Assembly (NCBI GenBank): GCA_017303675.1
Contig: JAFLBX010000002.1
Location: 1,525,075 to 1,589,074, forward strand
Source: Ignavibacteria bacterium
Lineage (GTDB): Bacteria; Bacteroidota; Ignavibacteria; Tepidaquicellales; OLB5
Reading direction: 5' to 3'
Length of the DNA: 64,000 nt
The notes under the pieces were generated by a model. The model did no database searches and was not told the origin of the DNA. It saw nothing but the letters and a program-made list of their open reading frames with translations. A program made the position numbers and the translations under genes. Of the stretch, positions 23,265 through 31,226 are shown piece after piece (positions within the stretch are counted from its first letter, which is position 1; each line of letters opens with the position of its first letter).

Positions 23265-24919
23265 CAGTTTTCAAACTCCTCGTCTTTTTCTATTTTATCT
23301 TTCCTTCTTCTCAGCTCAAGCTCATCATCTTCTTTGCTTTGCTCTGAGCGGTAGATCATTTCCATTGAAGGCGAAAAGACTTTAAGCCTGTTATAGAATT
23401 TTGCGGCAAATATCGTTCCGTCTGGCAAAACAGCAATGGTATCTTCTTCCTGAAGCTTGCCGCCTTCCATCAGGTCAACTATTATAGTTTCAAAAGAATC
23501 TGATGATACGTGATATCTTATTACTCTTGTGTTAGACTTTTCATCACTGCCAATTATATATATATAACCTCTTTCATCCTGGCACGGGCGGCACTCCTTA
23601 TAATTAAGCGGAATGTATTTTGACCACACTTTAGTACCTGAAAGCTCATACTTGGCAAGCTCTCCATCGCTTGAGCTTCTATCGAGCATATACAAATACC
23701 CGTCTAGCCCTATATTCATGTAAGTAAAATCACCATTTATCTTTTTAGGACATGAACCCACATCTTTAACATAAGGCGCCCATTCGCCGTCACCTTCGGG
23801 GATATCATCGCCGGCTCCAGATGAAAACAGCCCCAGTTTTTTTGCTTCCCACAGCTCAACCCGCTCGCCGTCTTCGTTGAACCTCGCAAAAACGTGGTTT
23901 ATATTAGCCAGCAGCGTTCCATCGGGATAAGCAACAAGGCGCTTGCAGCCTTTCATGTTAAGCTTTTTGCGGTCTTTGCTGCCTTCAATCTTCTCAATCA
24001 GCTTACCGTCCTCTGAACTTATTTTTACGAGTGAATGCCTGTTGGGATTATAAAGATAAATATTGCCGTCAGCCGCAATTTCCATTCTGGTATCTTCGTA
24101 ATTGAACTTTATATCTTTACTTATCCATCTTGTATTCAGCTCTTTATCAATTGACCATACCATAAAATCGCTTTCGCCGTCATTTGCTGTAGCGAAATAT
24201 ACATTCCCGTTTTTATCGGCTATCAAATCAGAAAGGTAATACCATTCAGGCATTTTTCCTTTTGGCGGCAGTGCGTTTTCATCAAGCACCATGTACCATC
24301 TTGTAACCTCTTTAGCGGGGTGCAGTCTAAGCCAAAGATCATCGGGCAGGTAAATTTGTGAATCGCAGAACTTACAGTTCACCATCCGGTCAGTGCCGTC
24401 AATTTCCAGATTCCCGGCACAAGCAGGACAGGTGAACAATACAGGCTTTGCCGATGAAGGCAGCTTGCCGGGTTCGGAATTTTTCCTTAACTGGTCATCA
24501 TCTTCACCAACAAGGTATTTTACATTTGAAAAGCTTTCTGATATTAACTCATCCGGCTTGCGGATGAATATTTCCTCAGAACATTTTTTGCAGTGAGTTT
24601 TGCCTTTTTGGGCATAACCTTCAATCTTTTCAATTTCTACATTGGTTTTACATTTACTGCAACGTGGCTCCTGCCTGCCGTACATAAGCTGGTAAGTGTA
24701 CTGGCCGCGCATAATTGTTGAAGGCTGGCCTTCACCCAATTCCATTTTTGGAGCTTCCTCCATTGCATCTTCCAGAAGGTTCTTCCATTCTTCGCCATCA
24801 AAATAATTATTTTTGTAACATGAAGGGCATAATATGCTCTCAGTAAAAGCATTCAGCATCAAAGGTGAGCTGCAGTGTTTACAAGTGGTTTTAAGTTCTA
24901 TACAGATCCCGAGCATCAT
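23264..24919 (-). CDS. Zinc-ribbon and beta-propeller protein of unknown function
   Basis: A 551-residue protein with an unusual layout. The first about 190 residues hold three zinc-ribbon-like pairs: CKHCSSP with CPSC, CSKCKTN with CKKC, and CPACAGN with CKFCDSQ. The remainder, about 200-520, has repeated strand patterns such as DLIADKNGNVYFATAN, RMEIAADGNIYLYNPN, RLVAYPDGTLLANIN, and AVLPDGTIFAAKFYN. Each has a D-x-N/D-G-x-hydrophobic motif, as in NHL or SMP-30 type propellers. The C-terminal 30 residues are highly charged. There is no signal peptide, so it is cytoplasmic. Coupling to the FAD oxidoreductase is by ATGA overlap. I do not recognise a named family. Confidence 0.62.
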   Translation of the reverse strand: MMLGICIELKTTCKHCSSPLMLNAFTESILCPSCYKNNYFDGEEWKNLLEDAMEEAPKMELGEGQPSTIMRGQYTYQLMYGRQEPRCSKCKTNVEIEKIEGYAQKGKTHCKKCSEEIFIRKPDELISESFSNVKYLVGEDDDQLRKNSEPGKLPSSAKPVLFTCPACAGNLEIDGTDRMVNCKFCDSQIYLPDDLWLRLHPAKEVTRWYMVLDENALPPKGKMPEWYYLSDLIADKNGNVYFATANDGESDFMVWSIDKELNTRWISKDIKFNYEDTRMEIAADGNIYLYNPNRHSLVKISSEDGKLIEKIEGSKDRKKLNMKGCKRLVAYPDGTLLANINHVFARFNEDGERVELWEAKKLGLFSSGAGDDIPEGDGEWAPYVKDVGSCPKKINGDFTYMNIGLDGYLYMLDRSSSDGELAKYELSGTKVWSKYIPLNYKECRPCQDERGYIYIIGSDEKSNTRVIRYHVSSDSFETIIVDLMEGGKLQEEDTIAVLPDGTIFAAKFYNRLKVFSPSMEMIYRSEQSKEDDELELRRRKDKIEKDEEFEN

Positions 24920-24992
24920 AAAATTTAAATTTAGTTAACGAAAAAAACATTTCCCAAATCTACCCCACCGGTAAAATTTAAAGACAAAAGTA

Positions 24993-26429
24993 TTATAGCT
25001 TCACACAAACATTTTTAGGCTCGGTAAAGAATCTTAAGGCTTCCGTGCCGCCTTCCCTGCCAACCCCTGAGGATTTCATCCCGCCGAACGGCGTGCGCAG
25101 GTCGCGCACCATCCAGCAATTTATCCATACTATACCTGTCTGGATATTTGCCGCCATCCTGTGTGCGCGTGAAAGATTCTCAGTCCATACAATAGAAGCC
25201 AGACCGTACTCTGTACTGTTTGCCATCATTAAAACCTCTTCCTCGGTTTCAAACGGTGTTATTGTAACAACAGGCCCAAAGATCTCTTCCTGATTCGTTC
25301 TGCAATTATACGCCAGACCTTCAATAACAGTTGGCTCTATGAACCAGCCGTTTTCGCACCTGCCTTCGGGTATGAACTGATTTCCGCCGCAAAGTATTGT
25401 ACCGCCTTCATCCTTTGCAAGCTTTATGTAACCAAGCACTTTTTCCATATGCTCTTTAGAAACTATAGCGCCCTGGTCAGTATCATTCTGCAGCGGATCG
25501 CCTATTTTCAAAGCTTTTGTGCGTTCAACAAAATCATTTTTGAATTTCTCGTATATAGGCTTTTCAATAAATATCCTCGAGCCGCACAGGCAGATCTCAC
25601 CCTGGTTGCGGAATGAGGACATTACGGTTGTGCTGAGCATTTTTTCATAATCAGCATCAGCAAAAATTATATTGGGATTTTTCCCGCCAAGCTCCAGCGA
25701 AAGCTTTTTGAACATTGGCGCTGCAACCGAGGCAATATCCGCACCGGTTTTGGTACCGCCGGTGAATGTTATTGCTTTTATCTTTGGGTGAGCTGTTATG
25801 GCTTTTCCAACTTTATTACCGTACCCGTGCACAATGTTCAGTACTCCTTCCGGCAGGGCCGCTTCAATGCAGGCTTCCGAAAGCAGGTAAGCAGTCATTG
25901 GCGTAATTTCAGATGGTTTTGCAATTACGCAGTTACCTGAAATTAAAGCCGGGGCTATTTTCCATGTGAATAAATACAGGGGTAAGTTCCATGGTGATAT
26001 TGCGCCAACTATCCCAATTGGTGAACGCAGGGTATAATTAACAGCTTCGCCTTCGGTATGATGCGCTTCACTTGAAAAGCCGTGTATTGCAGATGCAAAG
26101 AACTCGAAATTCTTAATTGCGCGCGGAATATCAACTGTCTTTGCGAGAGTGAGCGGTTTGCCGTTATCGATGCATTCAGCCCTTGCAAACTCTGCAAGAT
26201 CGCGTTTTATCAGATCTGCTATCTTAAACATAATACGCGAGCGTTCATCGGCAGGCATTGCCGACCAGGCCGGAAATGCAGCCTCGGCTGCGGCTGCGGC
26301 CAGCTCAACATCACGCTCATCGGAATCAGGCACAATACCGTACGGCTCGCCAACAGCCGGATCGAAGTTATCAAAATATTTTTCTGATACCGGCTCAACT
26401 AATTCACCGTTAATATAGTTTTTGATCAC
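24993..26429 (-). CDS. Aldehyde dehydrogenase, 2-aminomuconic semialdehyde dehydrogenase type
   Basis: Oxidises an aldehyde with NAD+. The 478 residues are close to ALDH8A1/AMSDH, the kynurenine-pathway enzyme converting 2-aminomuconate semialdehyde to 2-aminomuconate. SPWNLPLYLFTWKIAPAL, KKLSLELGGKNPNIIF (general-base Glu), FRNQGEICLCGSRIF (nucleophile Cys), EEIFGPVV, and TGIVWINCWMVRDL are all in place. The W-x-N-C-W near the end is characteristic of that branch. Tryptophan 2,3-dioxygenase, an SDR and a RidA protein nearby support the assignment, although hydroxymuconate-semialdehyde enzymes are close relatives. The next genes downstream on the strand are separated by 73 bases. Confidence 0.9.
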   Translation of the reverse strand: MIKNYINGELVEPVSEKYFDNFDPAVGEPYGIVPDSDERDVELAAAAAEAAFPAWSAMPADERSRIMFKIADLIKRDLAEFARAECIDNGKPLTLAKTVDIPRAIKNFEFFASAIHGFSSEAHHTEGEAVNYTLRSPIGIVGAISPWNLPLYLFTWKIAPALISGNCVIAKPSEITPMTAYLLSEACIEAALPEGVLNIVHGYGNKVGKAITAHPKIKAITFTGGTKTGADIASVAAPMFKKLSLELGGKNPNIIFADADYEKMLSTTVMSSFRNQGEICLCGSRIFIEKPIYEKFKNDFVERTKALKIGDPLQNDTDQGAIVSKEHMEKVLGYIKLAKDEGGTILCGGNQFIPEGRCENGWFIEPTVIEGLAYNCRTNQEEIFGPVVTITPFETEEEVLMMANSTEYGLASIVWTENLSRAHRMAANIQTGIVWINCWMVRDLRTPFGGMKSSGVGREGGTEALRFFTEPKNVCVKL

Positions 26430-26480
26430 AGATTTGTTTGATTAATTGATTTCACTGATTTAATAATTACATGATACAAG

Positions 26481-26732
26481 TTACAGGTTTCCTGTTTCAA
26501 TAATATTACCTAAATGTATTTCGTAGAATTCTTTCCCTTTGATTATCTTAGTGATCTTAATGACAAGAAATGATCTCTCTCTGCCATAACCATTAACAAA
26601 CTTGACCTCATCATAATGATTTTTTAACAGCTTTTCATAATATGGTTTTATATCTCTGTATTCAATTGTTTTGGTCCCACACAATATCTCTTCAAACCAC
26701 TTTTTGTATATACTTAAATGTAACCTGCGCAT
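26481..26732 (-). CDS. ASCH/PUA-like domain protein
   Basis: An 83-residue protein consisting of one ASCH-like domain. LHLSIYKKWFEEILCGTKTIEYRDIKPYY carries the conserved GxKxxExR-like motif (G-T-K-T-I-E-Y-R), and RSFLVIKITKIIKGKEFYEIHLG gives the final strands. ASCH domains have the PUA fold and are thought to bind RNA or modified nucleotides; some cut N4-acetylcytidine. The target is unknown. It lies between the AMSDH-like gene and a zinc-ribbon gene on the same strand. Confidence 0.78.
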   Translation of the reverse strand: MRRLHLSIYKKWFEEILCGTKTIEYRDIKPYYEKLLKNHYDEVKFVNGYGRERSFLVIKITKIIKGKEFYEIHLGNIIETGNL

Positions 26733-26793
26733 AAATTATTGATCTCCGCTTCAGTTATTTAACCTGCTTACCTATGCAACCACATATCTACTC

Positions 26794-26833
26794 ACCATTT
26801 CACCATTTCGCTATTTAACTATTTCACTATTTA
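26794..26833. repeat. Five 8-bp degenerate tandem repeats
   Basis: Five consecutive octamers read ACCATTTC, ACCATTTC, GCTATTTA, ACTATTTC, ACTATTTA. The last unit contains the TAA of the small zinc-ribbon gene (26831-26833 on the minus strand), so slippage here would change only the end of that gene. No protein-binding role is evident. Confidence 0.6.
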
Positions 26834-27034
26834 AGATTCTCCGCAGCAGCTTATCACTACATTTTTGCATTTTGGGCACTGGTAATGACCATGCACCCAA
26901 ATATATTCAACTGCGCTCTGGCAATACGGACAGAACTGGAATTTATTCAGCTTTAGCTTCTCAAAAAGTTTAGCTAATTCCTCTGAATCAATTCCGCCAT
27001 CAGGTTTCGTTTTGTTCTTTTCTGAATGATCCAT
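26831..27034 (-). CDS. Small zinc-ribbon protein
   Basis: A 67-residue protein with one likely zinc site: FCPYCQSAVEYIWVHG then HYQCPKCKNVV, a C-x2-C-x14-C-x2-C arrangement, plus a CC pair close to the end. The N-terminal half is charged and helical (SEELAKLFEKLKLNK). It is presumably cytoplasmic and its binding partner is unknown. It lies 35 bases downstream of the DUF4286 gene and 98 bases upstream of the ASCH gene, and its stop is inside an 8-bp tandem repeat. Small size lowers certainty, but the paired cysteines argue for a real gene. Confidence 0.65.
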   Translation of the reverse strand: MDHSEKNKTKPDGGIDSEELAKLFEKLKLNKFQFCPYCQSAVEYIWVHGHYQCPKCKNVVISCCGES

Positions 27035-27069
27035 AATTGATCATTGTTAATTGCTCATTGCTAATTATA

Positions 27070-27372
27070 TCAGACCTCTTCCATTAGAGACCTTATAGCT
27101 GTAAACTTGCCGCCGAATTTTTCCTGGTGCGCGTTCTGCAGCAAAGCTGCATGTTCGATCTGGTAGCGCTCGTAATCTTCAACATTATCGCACATATACT
27201 GAATTACATATGTTGTGCCTTCTTCAGGCTCCGGTGAAAGCAGCCTGTGCATGCTGTAGTTATTGAAGCACCTTGTAGCAATGACATCCGGAATGTGCTG
27301 CGAAGTCATCCAGTCAACCCAATCATCATGGATATCATCATCTACATTTATTGTTACGTTGTATGATAGCAT
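27070..27372 (-). CDS. DUF4286 family protein
   Basis: A 100-residue ferredoxin-like fold protein. It starts with the family hallmark YNVTINVDDDIHDDWVDWMTSQHIPDV and continues with TTYVIQYMCDNVEDYERYQIEHAALLQ. DUF4286 has no known activity but belongs to the dimeric alpha/beta-barrel type. It is found here between tryptophan-degradation genes. Bases 27373-27584 upstream hold a gene-less inverted-repeat element. Confidence 0.82.
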   Translation of the reverse strand: MLSYNVTINVDDDIHDDWVDWMTSQHIPDVIATRCFNNYSMHRLLSPEPEEGTTYVIQYMCDNVEDYERYQIEHAALLQNAHQEKFGGKFTAIRSLMEEV

Positions 27373-27426
27373 AGTTTAATTTAGTTTATTGTTAATTTGT
27401 ATATTCAAAATTTCAGAAACAAAAAC

Positions 27427-27567
27427 GTAAACCACGAATTACACTAATTACACGAATTTCCTTTTTACACTTGAATTACGGCTTAAACAGAATTGATGTA
27501 TTGAGCTGTTCAACTAAGAATGATTTAACCAATTCTTATTTGTGAAATTAGTGTAATTAGTGGTTAA
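27427..27567. mobile_element. Gene-less inverted-repeat element (AACCACGAATTACAC type)
   Basis: The left end at 27429-27458 reads AACCACGAATTACACTAATT and onward. The right end, 27541-27567 in reverse complement, reads TTAACCACTAATTACACTAA and onward. The two are imperfect inverted copies of the perfect 29-bp ends of the GxxExxY element at 28413-28866. The 80-base interior contains no open frame. Size is about 141 bp, close to the other gene-less palindrome elements in this window. Confidence 0.65.
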
Positions 27568-27584
27568 AAATCTTTTTAAATATA

Positions 27585-28373
27585 TTACAAACAGTTTAAT
27601 CTTCCGCCATCAACCGGCAGGTTTATGCCGTTAATATATGCTGCAAACGGTGAAGCAAGAAAAGCTGCCGCAAACGCAGGCTCTTCGGGTTCTGCAAACC
27701 TGCCTGCAGGGATCTCAGCCAGCCATTCTTTTTCGATCTCTTCAAAAGATCTTCCGCTTGATTCCATCCGTGCTTTAAAAATACTGGTTAATCGTTCTGT
27801 TTTAGTAGCTCCCGGAAGAATATTATTTACTGTAATTCCGAACGGAGCAAGCTCCACAGAAAGTGTTTTAGCCCAGTTAGCTACCGCTGCGCGGATAGTA
27901 TTTGATACTCCGAGATTCTTAATTGGCTGCTTAACCGATGTTGAAATAATATTTATTATCCTGCCATATTCATTTCTCTTCATACCGTCAACTAAAGCCT
28001 GGACCATAATCTGATTACATATCAAATGATTCCTGAACGCCTGTTCAAACTCACCGGTTTCTGCTTTATGAATTTCACCGCCTTTTGGACCGCCGGTATT
28101 ATTTACAAGAATATGCACCGGCCTGGCTTCAGTTGCAAAATTATGCATCTTTTTGCGCAGTTCTTCAGGTTCACTGAAATCAGCAACCATGAAGTTATGG
28201 TTCTGGGTTTTTGAAGCAGGCAGCTCCCTTAACACTTTACGTAATGACTCTTCATTCCTTGCAACAAGTACAACATTAGCTCCGCACTTTGCAAATTCAA
28301 TTGCTATTGCCCTGCCAATCCCCTGCGATGAACCGCAGACTACGGCATTTTTTCCTGATAAATCAATTTTCAT
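27585..28373 (-). CDS. SDR-family protein lacking the canonical YxxxK
   Basis: A 262-residue Rossmann protein of the short-chain dehydrogenase/reductase superfamily. The cofactor motif VVCGSSQGIGRAIAIEF matches TGxxxGIG, LVNNTGGPKGG is the NNAG equivalent, and IISTSVKQP holds the active-site serine. Where Y-x-x-x-K is expected, the sequence is S-N-T-I-R (in LGVSNTIRAAV), so both catalytic Tyr and Lys are replaced. The rest (VNNILPGATKTERL, GGRLNCL) is normal. Such S-x-x-x-R SDRs form a recognised but uncharacterised subgroup. Its place between AMSDH-like and tryptophan 2,3-dioxygenase genes hints at a role with kynurenine intermediates. It is bracketed by two copies of the same inverted-repeat family. 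Confidence 0.85.
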   Translation of the reverse strand: MKIDLSGKNAVVCGSSQGIGRAIAIEFAKCGANVVLVARNEESLRKVLRELPASKTQNHNFMVADFSEPEELRKKMHNFATEARPVHILVNNTGGPKGGEIHKAETGEFEQAFRNHLICNQIMVQALVDGMKRNEYGRIINIISTSVKQPIKNLGVSNTIRAAVANWAKTLSVELAPFGITVNNILPGATKTERLTSIFKARMESSGRSFEEIEKEWLAEIPAGRFAEPEEPAFAAAFLASPFAAYINGINLPVDGGRLNCL

Positions 28374-28412
28374 ATTTTCACAATTTTACAATTTTGGTTT
28401 TACAAAATAACA

Positions 28413-28866
28413 TTAACCACGAATTACACAAATTTCACTAATTAAAATACAACTCTTTTGGAATTAAATGAATTTTCACCAAAATTTGCTAATATTCCTA
28501 ATTTAAGTTTTGTAACTTTTAAATAATTTAGAGTTTGCAGCATATTATCGTCAGATAATTTTTTGTATGCTTTTACTTCCAGAATTATTTTATCATAAAT
28601 AACAAAATCCGCATTATATTTTCTGTTTGTAGGTTTACCTTTATAATATACCTCAAACAATTTTTCCCTGGAGTAAGGAATATTATTTAATTGAAACTCA
28701 ATCTCCAACGCATCCTTATATACAACCTCTAGAAATCCGGGACCCAGTTCCTTATGTACTTCAAGACAACATCCAATAATTTTATATGATTCTTCTTTAA
28801 AAATAGGCTCATTCATATAAATTTGACCAAAAAAACATTAGTGAAATTTGTGTAATTCGTGGTTAA
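28413..28866 (-). mobile_element. GxxExxY gene unit with perfect 29-bp terminal inverted repeats
   Basis: The left end at 28413-28441 starts TTAACCACGAATTACAC. Its exact reverse complement is at 28838-28866, ending GTGTAATTCGTGGTTAA. All 29 bases match. The single gene inside stops at 28442-28444, directly against the left repeat, and starts 21 bases inside the right one. Total length is 454 bp. No transposase is encoded, so any movement would need help in trans. The unit separates the SDR gene from the tryptophan 2,3-dioxygenase gene. No target-site duplication is obvious to the eye. Confidence 0.75.
28442..28816 (-). CDS. GxxExxY protein (PD-(D/E)XK nuclease-like)
   Basis: A 124-residue protein with the family name motif in HKELGPGFLEVVYKDAL (G-x-x-E-x-x-Y, residues about 26-32). 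A PD-(D/E)XK-like core follows: the acidic residue in YNADFVIYDKIILEVKAYKKL gives the D-x(n)-E-V-K pattern expected for metal and phosphodiester binding. The fold is that of restriction-type nucleases, but no substrate has been established to my knowledge. The start is ATG 28816. It lies wholly within a 454-bp unit with perfect inverted ends, which suggests transmission as a cassette. Confidence 0.85.
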   Translation of the reverse strand: MNEPIFKEESYKIIGCCLEVHKELGPGFLEVVYKDALEIEFQLNNIPYSREKLFEVYYKGKPTNRKYNADFVIYDKIILEVKAYKKLSDDNMLQTLNYLKVTKLKLGILANFGENSFNSKRVVF

Positions 28867-28889
28867 ATTTTTGAAATAAATTGACGAAC

Positions 28890-29981
28890 TTACCTGTTAT
28901 TGAAACTAAAGCTTAACTCTTTGATCAGCTCATCCGGAAGCTTTGGCAATTCAGAGCGCGGAATGAGGTATGTTGAGAGGTTGAACAGGTCTGTAAATAT
29001 CCTGTGCTTATCAACAGTATTCATAAGGTACTGGTGACCCGAAGAGCCGCCTGTACCTATCTTTGCGCCTATCATCCTGTGAACCATAAGCGCATGCCTG
29101 TAACGCCATTCCGTGAATAATTCATCGATCTCAACCAAATGATTCAGCAGCATATATGGCATATGAAGTATAGGCTCATCCCTGTATAAGTTAATGAATA
29201 TAGCTGCAAGCATTGCTTTATTGCTCAAATGCCTTTTGCCTTCTTCAACAAGCTGCTTATGTTTGTTCTCATCAAACAGCGCTTCAAAATTTTCACGGGT
29301 CAGCTCAATATTTTTAAGCTGAAAATCCTTTTTCTTTTCGCTTAATGTTTGATTGCTGTTTATGATATTTTTATCATGTTCAAGCATTTTTTCAACTGCA
29401 AGCTTATAGCTCTGCCAGAAATTGAATTTATCTGTGTTTAAAAACGGAGTTCTTTCAAGCCATTTGTTAAGAAGTTCGAACATTGATGGATCATTAACAG
29501 TATCCATTATGATCTTCCTGTGCTGTTCTTCAAGAGTGTTAAGGTAATCAACATTGTTATACTGGATCCGTTTTTCTTCGCTTAAACCAAGCTTATTTTC
29601 AATAAGCCTGAACTGAAAGCTCTGGAAACCGCTGGCAGGTATCAGGAAATCCCTGAACTCCAGAAAATCCAGCGGGGTCATTGTCTCAAGTACACGGAGC
29701 TGTTCAATTATCAGCTTCTGAATCTCAGTTATCCTGTGTAACCTGGCAACAGCTATGCCGATACTTTTTTCATCCACAACTTCATCACGGAACATTTGCG
29801 TAACAGAATCAAGCTCATGCAGTATCTGTTTGAACCATAGCTCATAAGCCTGGTGTACTATTATAAACAGCATTTCATCATGCGCTTTATAGCCGTATTG
29901 TTCACTCTTAAGATTCTGAGAACTTAACAGTTTATCAAGCCCCAAATATTCTGCGTAATATATCGGCGGATATTTGCTCAT
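28890..29981 (-). CDS. kynA: Tryptophan 2,3-dioxygenase
   Basis: Heme enzyme that opens the indole ring of L-tryptophan to N-formylkynurenine, the first step of the kynurenine pathway. The 363 residues and motifs are those of the animal-like TDO branch. HDEMLFIIVHQAYELWFKQ carries the distal histidine and substrate Phe/Tyr region, MTPLDFLEFRDFL and ASGFQSFQFRLIENKLG follow, and EWRYRHALMVHRMIG has the proximal heme-ligand histidine. IGTGGSSGHQYL is the substrate-binding loop. It starts at ATG 29981, 72 bases from the RlmI-like gene. The downstream AMSDH- and RidA-type enzymes in the window would act later in the same pathway. Formamidase, kynurenine monooxygenase, kynureninase and 3-HAO are not in the window. 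Confidence 0.95.
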   Translation of the reverse strand: MSKYPPIYYAEYLGLDKLLSSQNLKSEQYGYKAHDEMLFIIVHQAYELWFKQILHELDSVTQMFRDEVVDEKSIGIAVARLHRITEIQKLIIEQLRVLETMTPLDFLEFRDFLIPASGFQSFQFRLIENKLGLSEEKRIQYNNVDYLNTLEEQHRKIIMDTVNDPSMFELLNKWLERTPFLNTDKFNFWQSYKLAVEKMLEHDKNIINSNQTLSEKKKDFQLKNIELTRENFEALFDENKHKQLVEEGKRHLSNKAMLAAIFINLYRDEPILHMPYMLLNHLVEIDELFTEWRYRHALMVHRMIGAKIGTGGSSGHQYLMNTVDKHRIFTDLFNLSTYLIPRSELPKLPDELIKELSFSFNNR

Positions 29982-30053
29982 TTTTGCTAATTTTAGAATT
30001 TAAAATGTAAAATAAGGGTATTGATTGAATTTAAAAAGATATAAAAATTCGAA

Positions 30054-31220
30054 TTAAATTACCTTAAATACCGCGAATTTGAGGTAGGTTGTTTCATTCA
30101 TTCCGGGAATTGAAGGATGATCGAGTGAAGCGGAATTAAAACGGACCTGCTGTAATTTACGGTCAGCCTTAGCTGCGCCGCTAAAAACAGCTTCTAAAAA
30201 ATCCTCCTGTGAAATATGATGTGAGCATGATGATGTAACCAGGTACCCGTTAACACCAACACAGCTGGCAGCCATTTTATTAAGCTTTGCGTATCCTTTC
30301 AAACCGGCAGGGATACTTTTCCTGCTCTTTGCAAACGCAGGCGGATCAATCATTACAACATCAAAAGTTCTTCCGGCATCAATACATTTCTGCAGGTATT
30401 CAAATACATCCATTACAATGTAATCGGTTTCACTAGCCAGCTCATTAAGTGCAAAGTTTTTCTCCGCATTTTCGATCTCACTTTTGGATGAATCAAGGAA
30501 AGTAACATAACCTGCACCTGCTTTTGCAGAATGCATTCCAAATCCGCCGGAATTGCAGAATGCATCAAGCACGGTTTTACCGCTTGAGATCTTTTCTATG
30601 AATTCCCTGTTATCGCACTGGTCAAAATAAAAGCCCGTTTTCTGGGATGATGCAAAATCTATTTTATATTTCAGGCTGCCGTCATCAATTGTTTCAGGAG
30701 AGGCTTCGCCTAGATAAACTGTATCATCTTCAGGCAGACCTTCGAGCTTTCTGAAATACGGATCGTTCCTGGTAAAGATATTTACAGCTCCAAGCTGGTT
30801 TTTCAAAACATCAACAACCAATTGAATATTTTCATTCATACCGTAACAATAGACCTGCATTACAAATGTACTGTTATACTTATCAATTATCAGCCCGGGA
30901 AGGAAATCGCTTTCACTGAATACCATGCGGTATGAATCACGGTTCGGGTAGAATGTCCTTCTTAGGTCATTAGCATTAAGAATGGCATTTTTTATATATT
31001 CTCCCAGGTCACCTTCGTAAGAATTATTCAGCAGTCTTAATGAAATAAGTGAATTTTTGTTATAAAAACCGGTTCCAAGATATTCCTTTTGGTCATAAAG
31101 CTCAGCAAGAGTGCCGGTTTCAGGGCTGCCTTCTGTTTTTGCAATTTCATTGCTGAATACCCACTGGTGACCGTTTAAAATCCTGCGGGATTCGTTCTTT
31201 TTTAAAAAAATAGCAGCCAA
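30054..31220 (-). CDS. rlmI: RlmI-like 23S rRNA (cytosine-C5) methyltransferase
   Basis: A 388-residue class I methyltransferase with an N-terminal PUA domain. RRILNGHQWVFSNEI starts the PUA part, and TGFYNKNSLISLRLL ends it. The methylase core has GFYFDQCDNREFI (the QRxNR-like region of RlmI), TVLDAFCNSGGFG (motif I), VMIDPPAFAKSRKS (motif IV, D-P-P-x-F), and VTSSCSHHI with the putative catalytic cysteine. RlmI methylates C1962 of 23S rRNA in E. coli; the same target is inferred. Directly followed, after 6 bases on the strand below, by no coupling: the DUF302 gene lies upstream. Confidence 0.9.
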   Translation of the reverse strand: MAAIFLKKNESRRILNGHQWVFSNEIAKTEGSPETGTLAELYDQKEYLGTGFYNKNSLISLRLLNNSYEGDLGEYIKNAILNANDLRRTFYPNRDSYRMVFSESDFLPGLIIDKYNSTFVMQVYCYGMNENIQLVVDVLKNQLGAVNIFTRNDPYFRKLEGLPEDDTVYLGEASPETIDDGSLKYKIDFASSQKTGFYFDQCDNREFIEKISSGKTVLDAFCNSGGFGMHSAKAGAGYVTFLDSSKSEIENAEKNFALNELASETDYIVMDVFEYLQKCIDAGRTFDVVMIDPPAFAKSRKSIPAGLKGYAKLNKMAASCVGVNGYLVTSSCSHHISQEDFLEAVFSGAAKADRKLQQVRFNSASLDHPSIPGMNETTYLKFAVFKVI

Positions 31221-31226
31221 TTTATT

